Shown: positions 9,376 to 18,185 of the stretch, one piece after another
Layout: each line of letters opens with the position of its first letter
How positions within the stretch are numbered: the first letter of the stretch is position 1
DNA from: Holosporales bacterium
GTDB taxonomy: Bacteria > Pseudomonadota > Alphaproteobacteria > RUG11792
Assembly (NCBI GenBank): GCA_031268935.1
Contig: JAIRWL010000004.1
Coordinates: forward strand, 1 to 36,622
Reading direction: 5' to 3'
Length of the DNA: 36,622 nt
Notes under the pieces: generated by a model
Database searches by the model: none
What the model was told of the DNA's origin: nothing
Seen by the model: only the letters and a program-made list of their open reading frames with translations
Program-made: the position numbers and the translations under genes

Positions 9376-9975
9376 ATGCATGCATACTGCGGGCCTGAGT
9401 TGCTTACGAGAACTCGGAGAATATACCGTGCAAAGGTACCTGGATTTTCGTTAGTAGAAATATCGATCGTTTTGCTAATTATAGGTATTTTAGCTGGGGC
9501 GATGATGAAGGGGAAAGATTTAATCGAATCGGCCCAGCTGCGATCAGTCGCAAATGATATGCACACTTTTCGAATGGCGTTCGCTGAGTATGTTAATACA
9601 TATGGCAGTTTCCCAGGGAACGATGGAGCCGCTACCGCAAAATTTGGAAGCGATGTTAAGAATGGCTCTGGGAACGGAAAAGTAACTCCGGATGAAGCAA
9701 AGGAAGTATTTAAGCATCTAAACGCCGCCAAATTGATTCAATCCGAGAATTTTAAAATTCCGAAGATAGGCGGACGGTATGAGGTCATCTCTGAAAAAGG
9801 AGTCGTTAAACTGAAATTATCTGATGAGGGCCAAGGATTTTTGTCATACAATCAAGTTGTATCTTTGACCGCCAAAATTAAAGAATTAACTGGTGATGAT
9901 CAAGGTGATATCGAAATGATTCCTGCGGGAAGTTCTACGGCTGGGAAATACGCTATACAAGTCAAAATCTGGTAG
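9376..9975 (+). CDS. Type IV prepilin-like protein
   Basis: A pilin or pseudopilin precursor. A basic leader of about 22 residues is followed by the prepilin peptidase motif G-FSLVE (Gly-Phe cleavage, Glu at +5) and the hydrophobic helix ISIVLLIIGILAGAMM, all hallmark features. The C-terminal domain has no disulfide pair of the major-pilin kind; it contains TYGSFPGNDGAATAKFG, resembling the surface loop of pilin-like proteins annotated in Rickettsiales-type bacteria. GGAG at 9363-9366 is 9 nt ahead of ATG 9376. No other pilus assembly gene is in the window, so whether it forms a filament is unknown. Confidence 0.85.
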   Translation: MHAYCGPELLTRTRRIYRAKVPGFSLVEISIVLLIIGILAGAMMKGKDLIESAQLRSVANDMHTFRMAFAEYVNTYGSFPGNDGAATAKFGSDVKNGSGNGKVTPDEAKEVFKHLNAAKLIQSENFKIPKIGGRYEVISEKGVVKLKLSDEGQGFLSYNQVVSLTAKIKELTGDDQGDIEMIPAGSSTAGKYAIQVKIW

Positions 9976-10464
9976 ATGAAAAATATTGGGGGAAAATAAT
10001 TCATTAATCAGAATTAAAATGATCAGGATAGTATCAATGTCAATATTTAATCGCTGAATTCTAAAGCAATAGGGCGTCTCAAGAATTTTGTCCATTTGAG
10101 AAAATGTCAACCTCTTGCAGCGTTTTAACTAAAGTCAAACGCTTAATTTTCTACTCATTTCTCGCTATTTGAGATTGTTTTTTTTGAAACAATTGAGGGG
10201 TTTGTTGAAACAACGGAGGAGATAGCTAAGAGATATTAAAAGAATCTTTCTTGCTGCGGATTATGTTGGATGTTAATGAATTGTGAGAAATTGCTTGAAG
10301 CACAGGATTTAGAATGATATTTTTATCAAAATATATGATGATGCAGGATATGTTTGATTTAACGTTTGGGAATAATACTTATGTAAAGATTACAATTTAG
10401 AGATCATGAGTGACAAAATTGTTTTTATAACGCGGTCGCCTTTAATTTTGTAAGGTTGACAGCG
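9976..10464. other. Intergenic region without a gene
   Basis: No supported gene in 489 bp. GCGTTT (10120-10125) and AAACGC (10137-10142) make a 6-bp hairpin followed by TTAATTTT, a weak terminator candidate for the prepilin pair. ATTGTTT (10174-10180) and AAACAAT (10187-10193) form another hairpin with a T-rich loop, and TTGAAACAA is repeated at 10184 and 10205. The murD promoter must lie here, but I see no clear -35/-10 pair. Confidence 0.4.
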
Positions 10465-11847
10465 ATGTTGAGATTGTTGTCTTATTATCACTGTATCGAT
10501 TATAGGCACTCATCTCCGGTGATTAAGACAAATTTTTTCGCTTCTAAGAGGAATGTATTAATCATTGGGTTTGGTAAGACTGGGCGTTCTGCTCATCGGT
10601 TTTTGAAAGAAAGAGGACATAGGGTCTTTGTACATGATGATTTCAACGAGAGTGTTCCAGATTCATTCGATCCTGGACAGATGTCTGATATCGATATCGC
10701 CATTAAGAGTCCTTCCGTTCCGTTGTCTTCTCACAATCGTCATGCCATTATCGAGAATCTACTCAAAGATAACATTCCAATAATTTCTGCCTTCGACGTT
10801 TTTATCTTGTATAATCCGACCGCGAGAGTTATTGGGATTACTGGAACCAATGGAAAATCTACTACTACCGCTCTAACTTATCACATCATGAAGAATGCAG
10901 GAATTGATGCGCAGATTGGGGGAAATATTGGTATTCCATATCTTGATGTGCCTGAATCGACCGTATATATTTTTGAAATGTCTTCCTATGAATTGGAAAG
11001 TTCTCATCATCTGAAATTTGAAATCGGATGCATATTAAATATCTATCCAGACCATCTTAAATTTCATGGAGATTTTGTAAATTACGTGGCCGCCAAACAT
11101 AAATTACTCGAGCATTCGCAAATTAAAATCTTATCCTTAGAAGATATTGTTACGGCTGAAAAATTTGGGTATATGAGGGATGTTATAACGGTATCTACGG
11201 AATATACACCACGAGCAAATGTGTATGTTTTCGAACGAGCTATGATGGGAGGAGCAAAATCTGTTGTCCTGGATTTGACCGAAGTTCCAGGCCTCATAGG
11301 ACAACATAACTACCAGAATATAGAATTTGCCTACGCTATATGTCGCCATTATGGAATTCCTGATTACATTATCGCGAAAGGTATCCGTACATTTGATTCG
11401 CTTCCACATCGATTAAATATGATTAAAAAAAAGCTTGGAAACGTTCTGTTCGTAAACGATAGCAAGGCAACCAATCCGGAATCGGCATCAAAAGCTCTCG
11501 CAACCTTCCTGGGATACAAAATTTTCTGGCTCGTTGGAGGAAGAAGTAAAAATGCCGATACTTTGAGCTCCGTAGGCGCATATCTGGATAGCGTCCAGAA
11601 AATATACCTATTCGGAGAAAGTGCTGATGAATTTACTAGGACTTTTGAGGGCATTAAGAAAACTGTAGATTGCAAGACGATGTTAAGCGCATTACGGCTT
11701 GCGTATAAAGATGCCGCAAATGAGGAAGGATCGGTTGTGATTCTGCTATCCCCTATGTGTGCAAGTTTTGATCAATTTGAAGATTTCGAACATAGAGGTA
11801 ATGAATTTGTAAAGGCAGTTGAAGCCTTATCAAATGATGCGATCTAA
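10465..11847 (+). CDS. murD: UDP-N-acetylmuramoylalanine--D-glutamate ligase
   Basis: Cytoplasmic Mur ligase that adds D-Glu to UDP-MurNAc-L-Ala in peptidoglycan precursor synthesis. The N-terminal domain has NVLIIGFGKTGRSA. The ATP-binding loop ITGTNGKSTTT lies near residue 125, followed by the family motifs SSYELES, NIYPDHLKFHG, the AAKHKLL carbamylated-Lys region, LPHRL, NDSKATNPESA and LSPMCASFDQFEDFEHRG. Length is normal for the family. ATG 10465 is preceded at 9 nt by AAGG; a TTG nine bases earlier is in frame. Presence of MurD implies that the organism still makes murein or a reduced form of it. The end overlaps lolD by about 14 bp. Confidence 0.95.
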   Translation: MLRLLSYYHCIDYRHSSPVIKTNFFASKRNVLIIGFGKTGRSAHRFLKERGHRVFVHDDFNESVPDSFDPGQMSDIDIAIKSPSVPLSSHNRHAIIENLLKDNIPIISAFDVFILYNPTARVIGITGTNGKSTTTALTYHIMKNAGIDAQIGGNIGIPYLDVPESTVYIFEMSSYELESSHHLKFEIGCILNIYPDHLKFHGDFVNYVAAKHKLLEHSQIKILSLEDIVTAEKFGYMRDVITVSTEYTPRANVYVFERAMMGGAKSVVLDLTEVPGLIGQHNYQNIEFAYAICRHYGIPDYIIAKGIRTFDSLPHRLNMIKKKLGNVLFVNDSKATNPESASKALATFLGYKIFWLVGGRSKNADTLSSVGAYLDSVQKIYLFGESADEFTRTFEGIKKTVDCKTMLSALRLAYKDAANEEGSVVILLSPMCASFDQFEDFEHRGNEFVKAVEALSNDAI

Positions 11848-12550
11848 TTCAGTCGAAAAGATGAATATTAACGAGACGCATGGGGGGAAGTGTCGGGAAA
11901 TTCTAGGTCTGAGAGGTATATCGATGGATCATAAATCCGGAGAATCCATCGTTCATGTCTTGCAAGATTTTAATGCCAGCATCGGTATTAGCGAAAAAGT
12001 CGCCTTAATTGGTGCCAGTGGAACTGGTAAATCAACAATCCTTCAAATATCGGCCCTCCTCGAACGACCGACAAGTGGCTCCATTTTTATCAATGCTAAG
12101 AAAGCAAACAACCTTACAGATGATGAGCAAGCCAAAATTAGACGAGATAATATCGGATTTGTCTATCAGGCCCATAATCTATTGCCAGAGTTTAGCGCCA
12201 TGGAAAATGTAGTAATTCCACAATTAATCAAAAGAATAGCAAAAACAGAGGCCGAAAATCGATCAAAGGAATTACTGCACGCGGTCGGCTTATCTCACAG
12301 ACTACATCACAGACCATCGCAATTATCCGGTGGCGAACAGCAAAGAGTGGCCATAGCGCGAGCTCTAGCCAATAAACCAGACATCATCATAGCCGATGAA
12401 CCAACCGGAAGCTTGGATCCACAAACGGCCAATGTAATTTTTGAGCTCTTTATGGATTTGGGAAGCAACTTTAAGGTATCCATTTTCATGGCGACCCACA
12501 ACTTAGAGTTGGCAAAGAGAATGGACAAAATCATCACGCTCACTCCCTAG
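11834..12550 (+). CDS. lolD: Lipoprotein-releasing ABC transporter ATPase LolD
   Basis: ATPase of the LolCDE complex, which releases lipoproteins from the inner membrane for transfer to the outer membrane. It shows Walker A GASGTGKST, the Q-loop region GFVYQAHNLLPEF, signature LSGGEQQRVAIARAL, Walker B IIIADEPTGSLD and H-loop ATHNLELA. The spacing and the AHNLLPEFSAMENV segment fit the LolD/FtsE/MacB class, and LolD is the best fit. Start is uncertain: ATGs at 11834 and 11837 overlap the murD stop and suggest translational coupling, while ATG 11861 would also leave a complete domain. The partner membrane subunit is not adjacent, unlike the usual lolCD layout. Confidence 0.85.
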   Translation: MMRSNSVEKMNINETHGGKCREILGLRGISMDHKSGESIVHVLQDFNASIGISEKVALIGASGTGKSTILQISALLERPTSGSIFINAKKANNLTDDEQAKIRRDNIGFVYQAHNLLPEFSAMENVVIPQLIKRIAKTEAENRSKELLHAVGLSHRLHHRPSQLSGGEQQRVAIARALANKPDIIIADEPTGSLDPQTANVIFELFMDLGSNFKVSIFMATHNLELAKRMDKIITLTP

Positions 12551-12682
12551 GTAGGAATTACTGAACAATATTGGTGGGGATTAGGTTAAATTTAAGTTGT
12601 CTTGTTTTATAGGCTAGTAATGTAGTATCCTTATTGGTAAGGGTATTGTTATATCACCCTGCGCAAAGGAGGTCATCACTCA

Positions 12683-13153
12683 ATGATAAATTTCAAATAT
12701 TTTAAGGCTAGTTTCATCATTCCAATAGTTATTTCATGTTTTGCCGGGTCAGGCCAATCATCTCAAAGATGGGGGGGGGGATGGGAAACTGGGAACGTAG
12801 ACCCCTTGCCCAGGCAGGCCACGGCGGCCAGAGGCTGGGGCAGTCTTTTCCTTTTAATGGATTGGCTCCGCTCAGGTATGAACCAGGATAACCCGAAATT
12901 CTGGAGGGCAGCGTCAGTAATCGTCTCATCCCTCCGGAATGGTCTACCTGACACTCCCGATAAGGAATTCTGTTCAAACATACTCGAAGAAGCAAGTGAG
13001 ACAATATATCGAGCCCTCCAGCTATCCGAAAGATCGGGGAAAGACACAGAGGACAAACGCTCGTCAGAGAATACATTCCAGGCGGCTACCGAGGCGGTGA
13101 GAGCAGTAGCTACCCTCCTCAGAAGGAAGGGGCTGAGAGGTCCCTGGGAATAG
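12683..13153 (+). CDS. Phase-variable secreted hypothetical protein, in frame here
   Basis: Unknown function. ATG 12683 has a near-perfect AAAGGAGG site at 12666-12673, spaced 9 nt. The first 25 residues (MINFKYFKASFIIPIVISCFAG) form a signal peptide, followed within ten residues by a G10 tract coding for WGGG. With ten Gs the frame runs on for 157 codons; with nine it stops within about ten codons, and with eleven after about 35. The mature part has a Trp/Arg-rich start and a helical C-terminal half (EFCSNILEEASETIYRALQ through ATEAVRAVATLLRRKG) that looks folded rather than repetitive. The sequence becomes GC-rich right after the signal peptide, and tandem duplication follows the 3' end. 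No homologue recognised. Confidence 0.7.
   Translation: MINFKYFKASFIIPIVISCFAGSGQSSQRWGGGWETGNVDPLPRQATAARGWGSLFLLMDWLRSGMNQDNPKFWRAASVIVSSLRNGLPDTPDKEFCSNILEEASETIYRALQLSERSGKDTEDKRSSENTFQAATEAVRAVATLLRRKGLRGPWE
12771..12780 (+). repeat. G10 homopolymer tract after a signal peptide
   Basis: Ten uninterrupted Gs about 88 nt after the start codon of the 12683 gene. Ten is the in-frame count; 7 or 13 would also be. Homopolymeric G tracts of this length are known to slip in other bacteria with contingency loci. Confidence 0.8.
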
Positions 13154-13223
13154 TAAGTTGACCTGCTGAGAGCAATGGGCTGAGAGGTCTCTGGGAATAG
13201 TAAGTTGCCCTGCTGAGAGAAAG
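13130..13223 (+). repeat. 47-bp tandem duplication over the stop codon of the 12683 gene
   Basis: Two copies, starting at 13130 and 13177, share GGGCTGAGAGGT.CCTGGGA and AGTAAGTTG.CCTGCTGAG with only a handful of differences. The gene's stop TAG lies in the first copy, so the duplication extends past the gene. Confidence 0.8.
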
Positions 13224-13251
13224 GGGCTACTGAGTTCTTTGGTTGGATTGT

Positions 13252-13335
13252 GGGATAGAGGTCCATCCCCGCTAAAGGCCCAGGGCTGGTCCAGGGGTGG
13301 TGCTGACTACCTCTCTGGCCCTGGGCCGCTATCCC
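13252..13335 (+). other. Long GC-rich imperfect hairpin, terminator or structured RNA
   Basis: Nested complementary arms: GGGATAG (13252-13258) with CTATCCC (13329-13335) outside, GGCCCAGGGC (13277-13286) with GCCCTGGGCC (13318-13327) inside, and a further G.U-containing stem around AGGGGTGGT and ACTACCTCT in the centre. The fold would span about 84 nt. There is no T-run, so it is not a standard intrinsic terminator. A structured RNA end, a repeat element or a recombination remnant are all possible. Confidence 0.5.
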
Positions 13336-13400
13336 CCTGCTGGGATGGGCTGCCCCCGCACATCCCTGTGTGTCTAATGATCTCCCTTACTTAATTTTTT

Positions 13401-13674
13401 GATACCTGCGAACCCGGCCGGCAAGATATGTCAGGTCTGATTGCAAAACAAAGCCGACTGGTGATCTAGATGAGTTTTTTTTGATCCGTTCGACCGCCGG
13501 CTGGTCAAATGGATCGCTCTCGGCCCTTCTTGCCTTGGATACCGGCGGCCCCTGCCGGCAAGATATGTTAGGCCTGGTTGCAAAACAAAGACGACTGGTG
13601 ATCTAGCTCAGTTTTTGTTTGAGCCCTTCGACTGCCGGCTGGTCAAATGGATTGATGTCAGCCCTTCTTGCAAG
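13401..13674. repeat. 137/138-bp tandem duplication of the 3' end of pgi
   Basis: Two head-to-tail copies, 13401-13537 and 13538-13674. Matching landmarks are GATACC, GGCAAGATATG, TTGCAAAACAAAG, CGACTGGTGATCTAG, GCCGGCTGGTCAAATGGAT and CCCTTCTTGC. The right-hand copy holds the last codons and stop of pgi. The left-hand copy is beyond the stop, still encodes NPFDQP-like DPFDQPAVE on the minus strand, and differs by substitutions and a 1-bp indel in an A-run. Confidence 0.85.
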
Positions 13675-14778
13675 CGTTATGACTACTATAATTTCCCTCA
13701 TCATCACTTCCCCGAGACTGGGTTCGTCGAGGCCATCTAGCAATATCTCCCGCACGACTCCACATTCTTTGAGGGCCGCTATGGTCGATCTTCTGTGCAT
13801 ATTCATGATCTCATATATCGTTTTATTTTCCAGTCTTTCGATAACCCGGTTTTGTCCCGATGGCGAATTATGTCCTCGCTCTATTCGAGGGATCCTGTCT
13901 GAATTCGACTCCCTCTCGATTCCTAACACGGTGTATAGTTTGTTCTTCGGGCCGGCTAGAAAGAGCTGCAACAATGAATGCTGATCGATGCTTCCGATCG
14001 CTCGGACCGGGGTTATCCCAAAACACTCACTTTTGCCGAGACTTTCCCCGATGAGCTGAGCAAACCACTTCCCGTAATCTTCAAGCAAATCGGAATAAAT
14101 CATCAGAACATGTTGGTCTATAGTTCCCGTTGAGAATTCTTCAAACATCCCGATTGCTTCAAGGAATAATGCCGATTCTTTATAATGATGACAGATCTCT
14201 AGTTGATTCAGGACCTCTCTTCCTCCTTGTCTGAAAGAATCAATGTCCCAACCTTCCAAAAACGCCGGAAGGAGACCAACGACAGAGAATACCGAAAATC
14301 TCCCGCCAATGTTTTTATCATGCTCGACAATCTCCATATCTAACGAATCCGCGAGATTCCTGAGGTCGTTATCTTCTGATAGTTCCGTAATGGCCATCGC
14401 ACGGGATTTATAATCGAAATTAGGCCACAATTCTAGCAGCGTTAAAAATAACATTAGTGATTCTGTTGTCTTTCCGGACTTAGAAATCACGATGATTCCA
14501 GTTTTATTCTGATCCAGCCTCTGAATTGAATTCAAGAATGTCAGAGAGTCCACGTTTTCCAGAAAAATGACTCGGGGACTCTTTCCTTTCAATCCAGCCG
14601 CTATATTAACGAGGCATTTACCACCAAGACTTGAGCCTCCCGTTCCTATTACCACTATCTTCTCGCACCCATCAAATTTGCTTGCCATTTTTTTGATGGA
14701 GATAGTATCTTCTCTTGCTACATTAAGTATTCTCAACTCCTTCAGCTGAGTCTGCAAATAATCGAAAATAAGTTCCAA
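13603..14778 (-). CDS. pgi: Glucose-6-phosphate isomerase, short form
   Basis: Cytoplasmic enzyme interconverting glucose 6-phosphate and fructose 6-phosphate. Both SIS domains are present: GTGGSSLGGKCL and VISKSGKTTESL in the first, FAQLIGESLGKSE with catalytic Glu and IGSIDQHSLLQLF with catalytic His in the second, and NPFDQPAVEGLK at the end with the expected Lys. At 391 residues it is the compact bacterial form. It begins at TTG 14778 immediately after the pdhC stop, with GGAG 9 nt upstream, so it is the last gene of the pdh operon. The C-terminus lies in the tandem duplication at 13401-13674, and the catalytic Lys sits only five residues from the stop, so the ending may have been reshaped recently. 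Confidence 0.93.
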   Translation of the reverse strand: MELIFDYLQTQLKELRILNVAREDTISIKKMASKFDGCEKIVVIGTGGSSLGGKCLVNIAAGLKGKSPRVIFLENVDSLTFLNSIQRLDQNKTGIIVISKSGKTTESLMLFLTLLELWPNFDYKSRAMAITELSEDNDLRNLADSLDMEIVEHDKNIGGRFSVFSVVGLLPAFLEGWDIDSFRQGGREVLNQLEICHHYKESALFLEAIGMFEEFSTGTIDQHVLMIYSDLLEDYGKWFAQLIGESLGKSECFGITPVRAIGSIDQHSLLQLFLAGPKNKLYTVLGIERESNSDRIPRIERGHNSPSGQNRVIERLENKTIYEIMNMHRRSTIAALKECGVVREILLDGLDEPSLGEVMMREIIVVITLARRADINPFDQPAVEGLKQKLS

Positions 14779-16227
14779 TTAAGATTGCTCCGAAAACGAA
14801 TCTATAATAAGCAACACTGGGTCAGATAAAAACTTTTTGATAGAGACCAGGAAGCGAGCGGCCGATTGCCCCTCAATTACTCTGTGATCAATTGCGTAGC
14901 CGATCTGCACAATCATGGCCTTTCGTATACGGTCATTCTCATCGAAAATCGGAGTCTTAAGAGCTGGGCCGACAGATAAAATACTGGCCTGAGGAATGTT
15001 GAGAATCGAGTAGAACGAATCGATCTCATACATTCCGAGATTGGAAATCGTAATCGATCCACCAGTATACATTCTAGGTTTCAGTTTTCTTTTTCTCGCC
15101 AAGTCTGCCAATTCTTTTAGTTCGGTCGAAATTACACGTAGATTTTTCTTATCGGCATGCAAGATTATTGGAGTAAAAAGCCCAAATTCTGTCGCAACGG
15201 CTACAGATATATCTATCGATGCAAATCTCCTGATCATATTATCTTCTTTATAGGCAACATTAATATCTGGATTTTCTCTGATAGCCATAGCCACGGCCTT
15301 GATCAGAAAATCGGTAACGGTCAGGTTTAAATTCGACGATTCATTGATTTTCTTTCGCAATGCCAGGAGATCGGTTACGTCCGCCGAAATAGACATATAA
15401 AAATGCGGGCATTCATTCTTCGCTTTTCTCATCTTTTCGGCGATAACCCTTTTGATTCCGGGAATAGTTTCATCAATAAATCTTTTCACCACAATTTGCC
15501 CTTCGGCCAATGGTTTTTTACCGTCAGAAGCCACGGTAGCAGATGCGGGTTCTTCTTCCGTAGTAATGTCAGCACCATCATCGTCGATATCATCGTCTGA
15601 ATCACGGCGTTCGGCTAACATCAGCAATACATCTTCCTTGACGATGCGGCCACCCGGGCCCGTTCCATTGACGCCCGACAAATCGATACTATGAAGGGTC
15701 GCTACTTTTTTGGCTAGAGGGCTGGCAAATATTCTTTGCGGCCGGTCATCAGTCTGCTTCTCAGTAATAATCCGTGTTGCATCAGTCATTTCTCGTAATA
15801 AATCATCCGTTTTTGGAAGCGAGGTAAAATCTGCCGTTATGTTAGGTACAAATTTTGCCGCAGAGCTAGGAATAATTTTCGAGATCTGCTCGGCAGAATT
15901 CGATGTCTGAGGCGATACCAGATTTTCTTCCTCATGATCCGCGCTCAAATTGGCCATAAATTTCTGAATTTGCTCGTGGGAATCACTCTTCTGGCGAATA
16001 ACGGCGATAGGTGTCTGGATCTTAATATTTTTGGTGCCCGCGTTAACTAGAAATTTCTCAAGAAACCCAGCCTGTGTAGATTCAATTTCCATAATTGCCT
16101 TGTCGGTATCAATCTCCGCCAAGACGTCCCCAATCTCGATGGCGTCCCCCTCCTTTTTACACCATTTGACTAGATTGCCTTTCTGCATCGTAGGACTCAT
16201 GGCTGGCATTTCTAATACACTTGGCAT
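14779..16227 (-). CDS. pdhC: Pyruvate dehydrogenase E2, dihydrolipoamide acetyltransferase
   Basis: Core of the PDH complex; transfers acetyl groups from lipoyl-lysine to CoA. One N-terminal lipoyl domain (MPSVLEMPAMSPTMQKGNL; lipoyl Lys43 in DTDKAIMEIE), a linker, a peripheral subunit-binding domain near residues 168-205 (FASPLAKKVATLHSIDLSGV), an acidic linker, and a C-terminal catalytic domain. The usual active-site HRVxDG appears here as HRVIEG (His448), a conservative Asp-to-Glu change. Length (482) is typical of alphaproteobacterial E2. It starts 9 bp after pdhB and abuts pgi. A branched-chain or 2-oxoglutarate E2 is less likely given the adjacent E1 genes. Confidence 0.93.
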   Translation of the reverse strand: MPSVLEMPAMSPTMQKGNLVKWCKKEGDAIEIGDVLAEIDTDKAIMEIESTQAGFLEKFLVNAGTKNIKIQTPIAVIRQKSDSHEQIQKFMANLSADHEEENLVSPQTSNSAEQISKIIPSSAAKFVPNITADFTSLPKTDDLLREMTDATRIITEKQTDDRPQRIFASPLAKKVATLHSIDLSGVNGTGPGGRIVKEDVLLMLAERRDSDDDIDDDGADITTEEEPASATVASDGKKPLAEGQIVVKRFIDETIPGIKRVIAEKMRKAKNECPHFYMSISADVTDLLALRKKINESSNLNLTVTDFLIKAVAMAIRENPDINVAYKEDNMIRRFASIDISVAVATEFGLFTPIILHADKKNLRVISTELKELADLARKRKLKPRMYTGGSITISNLGMYEIDSFYSILNIPQASILSVGPALKTPIFDENDRIRKAMIVQIGYAIDHRVIEGQSAARFLVSIKKFLSDPVLLIIDSFSEQS

Positions 16228-16236
16228 ATAATTTTT

Positions 16237-17232
16237 CTAAACCTCCTGTTTACGCTTCCCTTTGCATAGAAGTACCGCCGCCCTAACCACATCGGCGATC
16301 TTTGGCAAGGCCGCCTCCTCGAGATTTTTTGCATACGGAATAGGCGCATCGAATGAACATATCCGAGTCGGTTCTGCATCGAGATAGTCGAAAGCGTTGG
16401 CGGTTACGATCGAGATAATTTCAGAACCGACTCCGCATACCGACCACCCCTCTTCAATATTCATGATACGTCCCGTTTTCTTTACCGATTCTATGATTGT
16501 AGATTTATCGATCGGACTAAGGCTAATCAGATTAATAATCTCCGCAGAAATTCCATGTTTTTCTTGCAAAATGTCGGCCACTTTAATGGCGTGATCCAAT
16601 GAGATCGAGAATGCCGTTAAGGTAATATCAGTTCCTTCCCTCATGATAATGGCCTTATCGAGGGGCATCAATTCCAATTTTTTATTAAATGGGAATTCCC
16701 TAGAATAGAGCAATTCATGCTCCAAAAATATGACTGGATCGTCGATTCGAATCGCGGCCTTTAGGAGACATTTAGCCTGCTCGGAAGTATATGGAGCTAC
16801 GACCCTAAGTCCCGGAACATGCGCAAACCAGCTCGCAAAACACTGCGAATGTTGAGCGGCCACATTACGCGGAATTCCATTTGGACCTCTGAACACGATT
16901 GGACAGGAAAGCAGGCCGCCCGACATGAACCTGATCTTGGCGGCTGAATTAATGATGTGATCCATAGCCTGCATCGCGAAATTAAAGGTCATAAACTCGA
17001 CGATGGGTCTAAGTCCGGCGAGGGCCGCTCCGACTCCTAATCCAGTAAAGCCATGTTCGGTAATAGGAGTATCGATAACTCTCGTCGCTCCGAATTCCCT
17101 TTCCATATCTTTGCTAACTTTGTAAGCTCCTTCGTAACGACCAACTTCCTCCCCGATCAAGAAAACTTTCCTGTCTAGGCGCATCTCTTCCACCATCGCC
17201 TCCCGAAGGGCATTTCTTACAGAAACTCTCAT
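16237..17232 (-). CDS. pdhB: Pyruvate dehydrogenase E1 subunit beta
   Basis: Beta subunit of the heterotetrameric E1. It shows IGEEVGRYEGAYKVSK, DTPITEHGFTGLGVGAALAGLRP with the conserved Glu that activates thiamine diphosphate, the FMSGG and QHSQCFASWFAHVPGL segments, and the C-terminal transketolase domain ending near GSEIISIV and DAPIPYA. At 331 residues it has no N-terminal lipoyl domain, unlike many free-living alphaproteobacterial PdhB proteins. Its ATG overlaps the pdhA stop by 4 bp, so the two E1 subunits are translationally coupled. Confidence 0.95.
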   Translation of the reverse strand: MRVSVRNALREAMVEEMRLDRKVFLIGEEVGRYEGAYKVSKDMEREFGATRVIDTPITEHGFTGLGVGAALAGLRPIVEFMTFNFAMQAMDHIINSAAKIRFMSGGLLSCPIVFRGPNGIPRNVAAQHSQCFASWFAHVPGLRVVAPYTSEQAKCLLKAAIRIDDPVIFLEHELLYSREFPFNKKLELMPLDKAIIMREGTDITLTAFSISLDHAIKVADILQEKHGISAEIINLISLSPIDKSTIIESVKKTGRIMNIEEGWSVCGVGSEIISIVTANAFDYLDAEPTRICSFDAPIPYAKNLEEAALPKIADVVRAAVLLCKGKRKQEV

Positions 17233-18185
17233 ACCAATATATCCATGCTTAATTGAGAGGTAGGAGGAGGTGGCGCATTGATTGCGACCTCGGCTGCTTT
17301 ATTTATTTCCTCTTGCAGACCTTCTTCTAAAGTTTCTAAAATCCTTTTCGTTACTCCATAATTGGTATGTATTACTTGAGCGAGAGCTTTAATCGGATCA
17401 CGTTTATTTTTGACGGCCTCAACCTCGGAGCGAGCTCGATAAGTTCCAGGATCCGACATCGAATGCCCTCGCAAGCGATAAGTATCGACATGAAGTATGA
17501 TTGGTCCACCTCCCGCCCTTATATGATTAATAGCATCTTTCGATTTTTGCAACACTTCGAGTACATTCATTCCATCGACCAGCACCGTGCGAATCCCGAA
17601 GGGATCACCTCGATGTTCTAACGACGCCATGGCGGTCGATCTCGAGAGAGACGTCCCAAGAGCATATCGATTATTTTCCAGAATGAAGAGCACCGGTAAT
17701 TTCCACAGTGCCGCCATATTAAACGATTCATAGACTTGCCCCTGATTGGCGGCCCCATCACCATAAAAAACGAAGGCTACCCCTCCATCGGAGTTATATT
17801 TATGAGCGAAGGCGAGACCCGTTCCGATCGAGACCTGCGCTCCAACGATCCCATTTCCACCATAAAAATTAAGAGCCCGACAAAAAAGGTGCATTGAGCC
17901 ACCCTTTCCCTTGGCGCAACCCGAAATCTTCCCGCACAACTCCGCCATAACATATTTTGCATCCACTCCGAGGGCCAACATATGGCCGTGATCCCGATAA
18001 CTAGTGATCATCGAATCTTTATCGGTATAATGAGGGACGATTCCGGTAACGACCGCTTCCTGACCAATATATAGGTGACAAAACCCGCGGATATACCCCT
18101 GAGTGTACAATTCGGCCGACTTTTCTTCGAACTTCCTGATCTCGACCATCTTCCGATACAAATCTAAAACTTCCTCGGTCCGCAT
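17229..18185 (-). CDS. pdhA: Pyruvate dehydrogenase E1 subunit alpha
   Basis: Thiamine-diphosphate subunit that decarboxylates pyruvate. The cofactor motif GDGAANQGQVYESFNMAAL...LENN is complete, preceded by LYIGQEAVVTGI, YRDHGHMLALG and GKGGSMHLF. The regulatory-loop region TYRLRGHSMSDPGTYR is also conserved. The 318-residue length is normal. It heads the operon pdhA-pdhB-pdhC-pgi. The complex also needs an E3 (lpd), which is not in this window. Confidence 0.95.
   Translation of the reverse strand: MRTEEVLDLYRKMVEIRKFEEKSAELYTQGYIRGFCHLYIGQEAVVTGIVPHYTDKDSMITSYRDHGHMLALGVDAKYVMAELCGKISGCAKGKGGSMHLFCRALNFYGGNGIVGAQVSIGTGLAFAHKYNSDGGVAFVFYGDGAANQGQVYESFNMAALWKLPVLFILENNRYALGTSLSRSTAMASLEHRGDPFGIRTVLVDGMNVLEVLQKSKDAINHIRAGGGPIILHVDTYRLRGHSMSDPGTYRARSEVEAVKNKRDPIKALAQVIHTNYGVTKRILETLEEGLQEEINKAAEVAINAPPPPTSQLSMDILV

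Noticed and set aside
1085-13674. Idea that the 138-bp repeat near 1.1 kb and the 137/138-bp duplication near pgi are one element
   Set aside because: Periods agree but the sequences do not resemble each other; likely coincidence.
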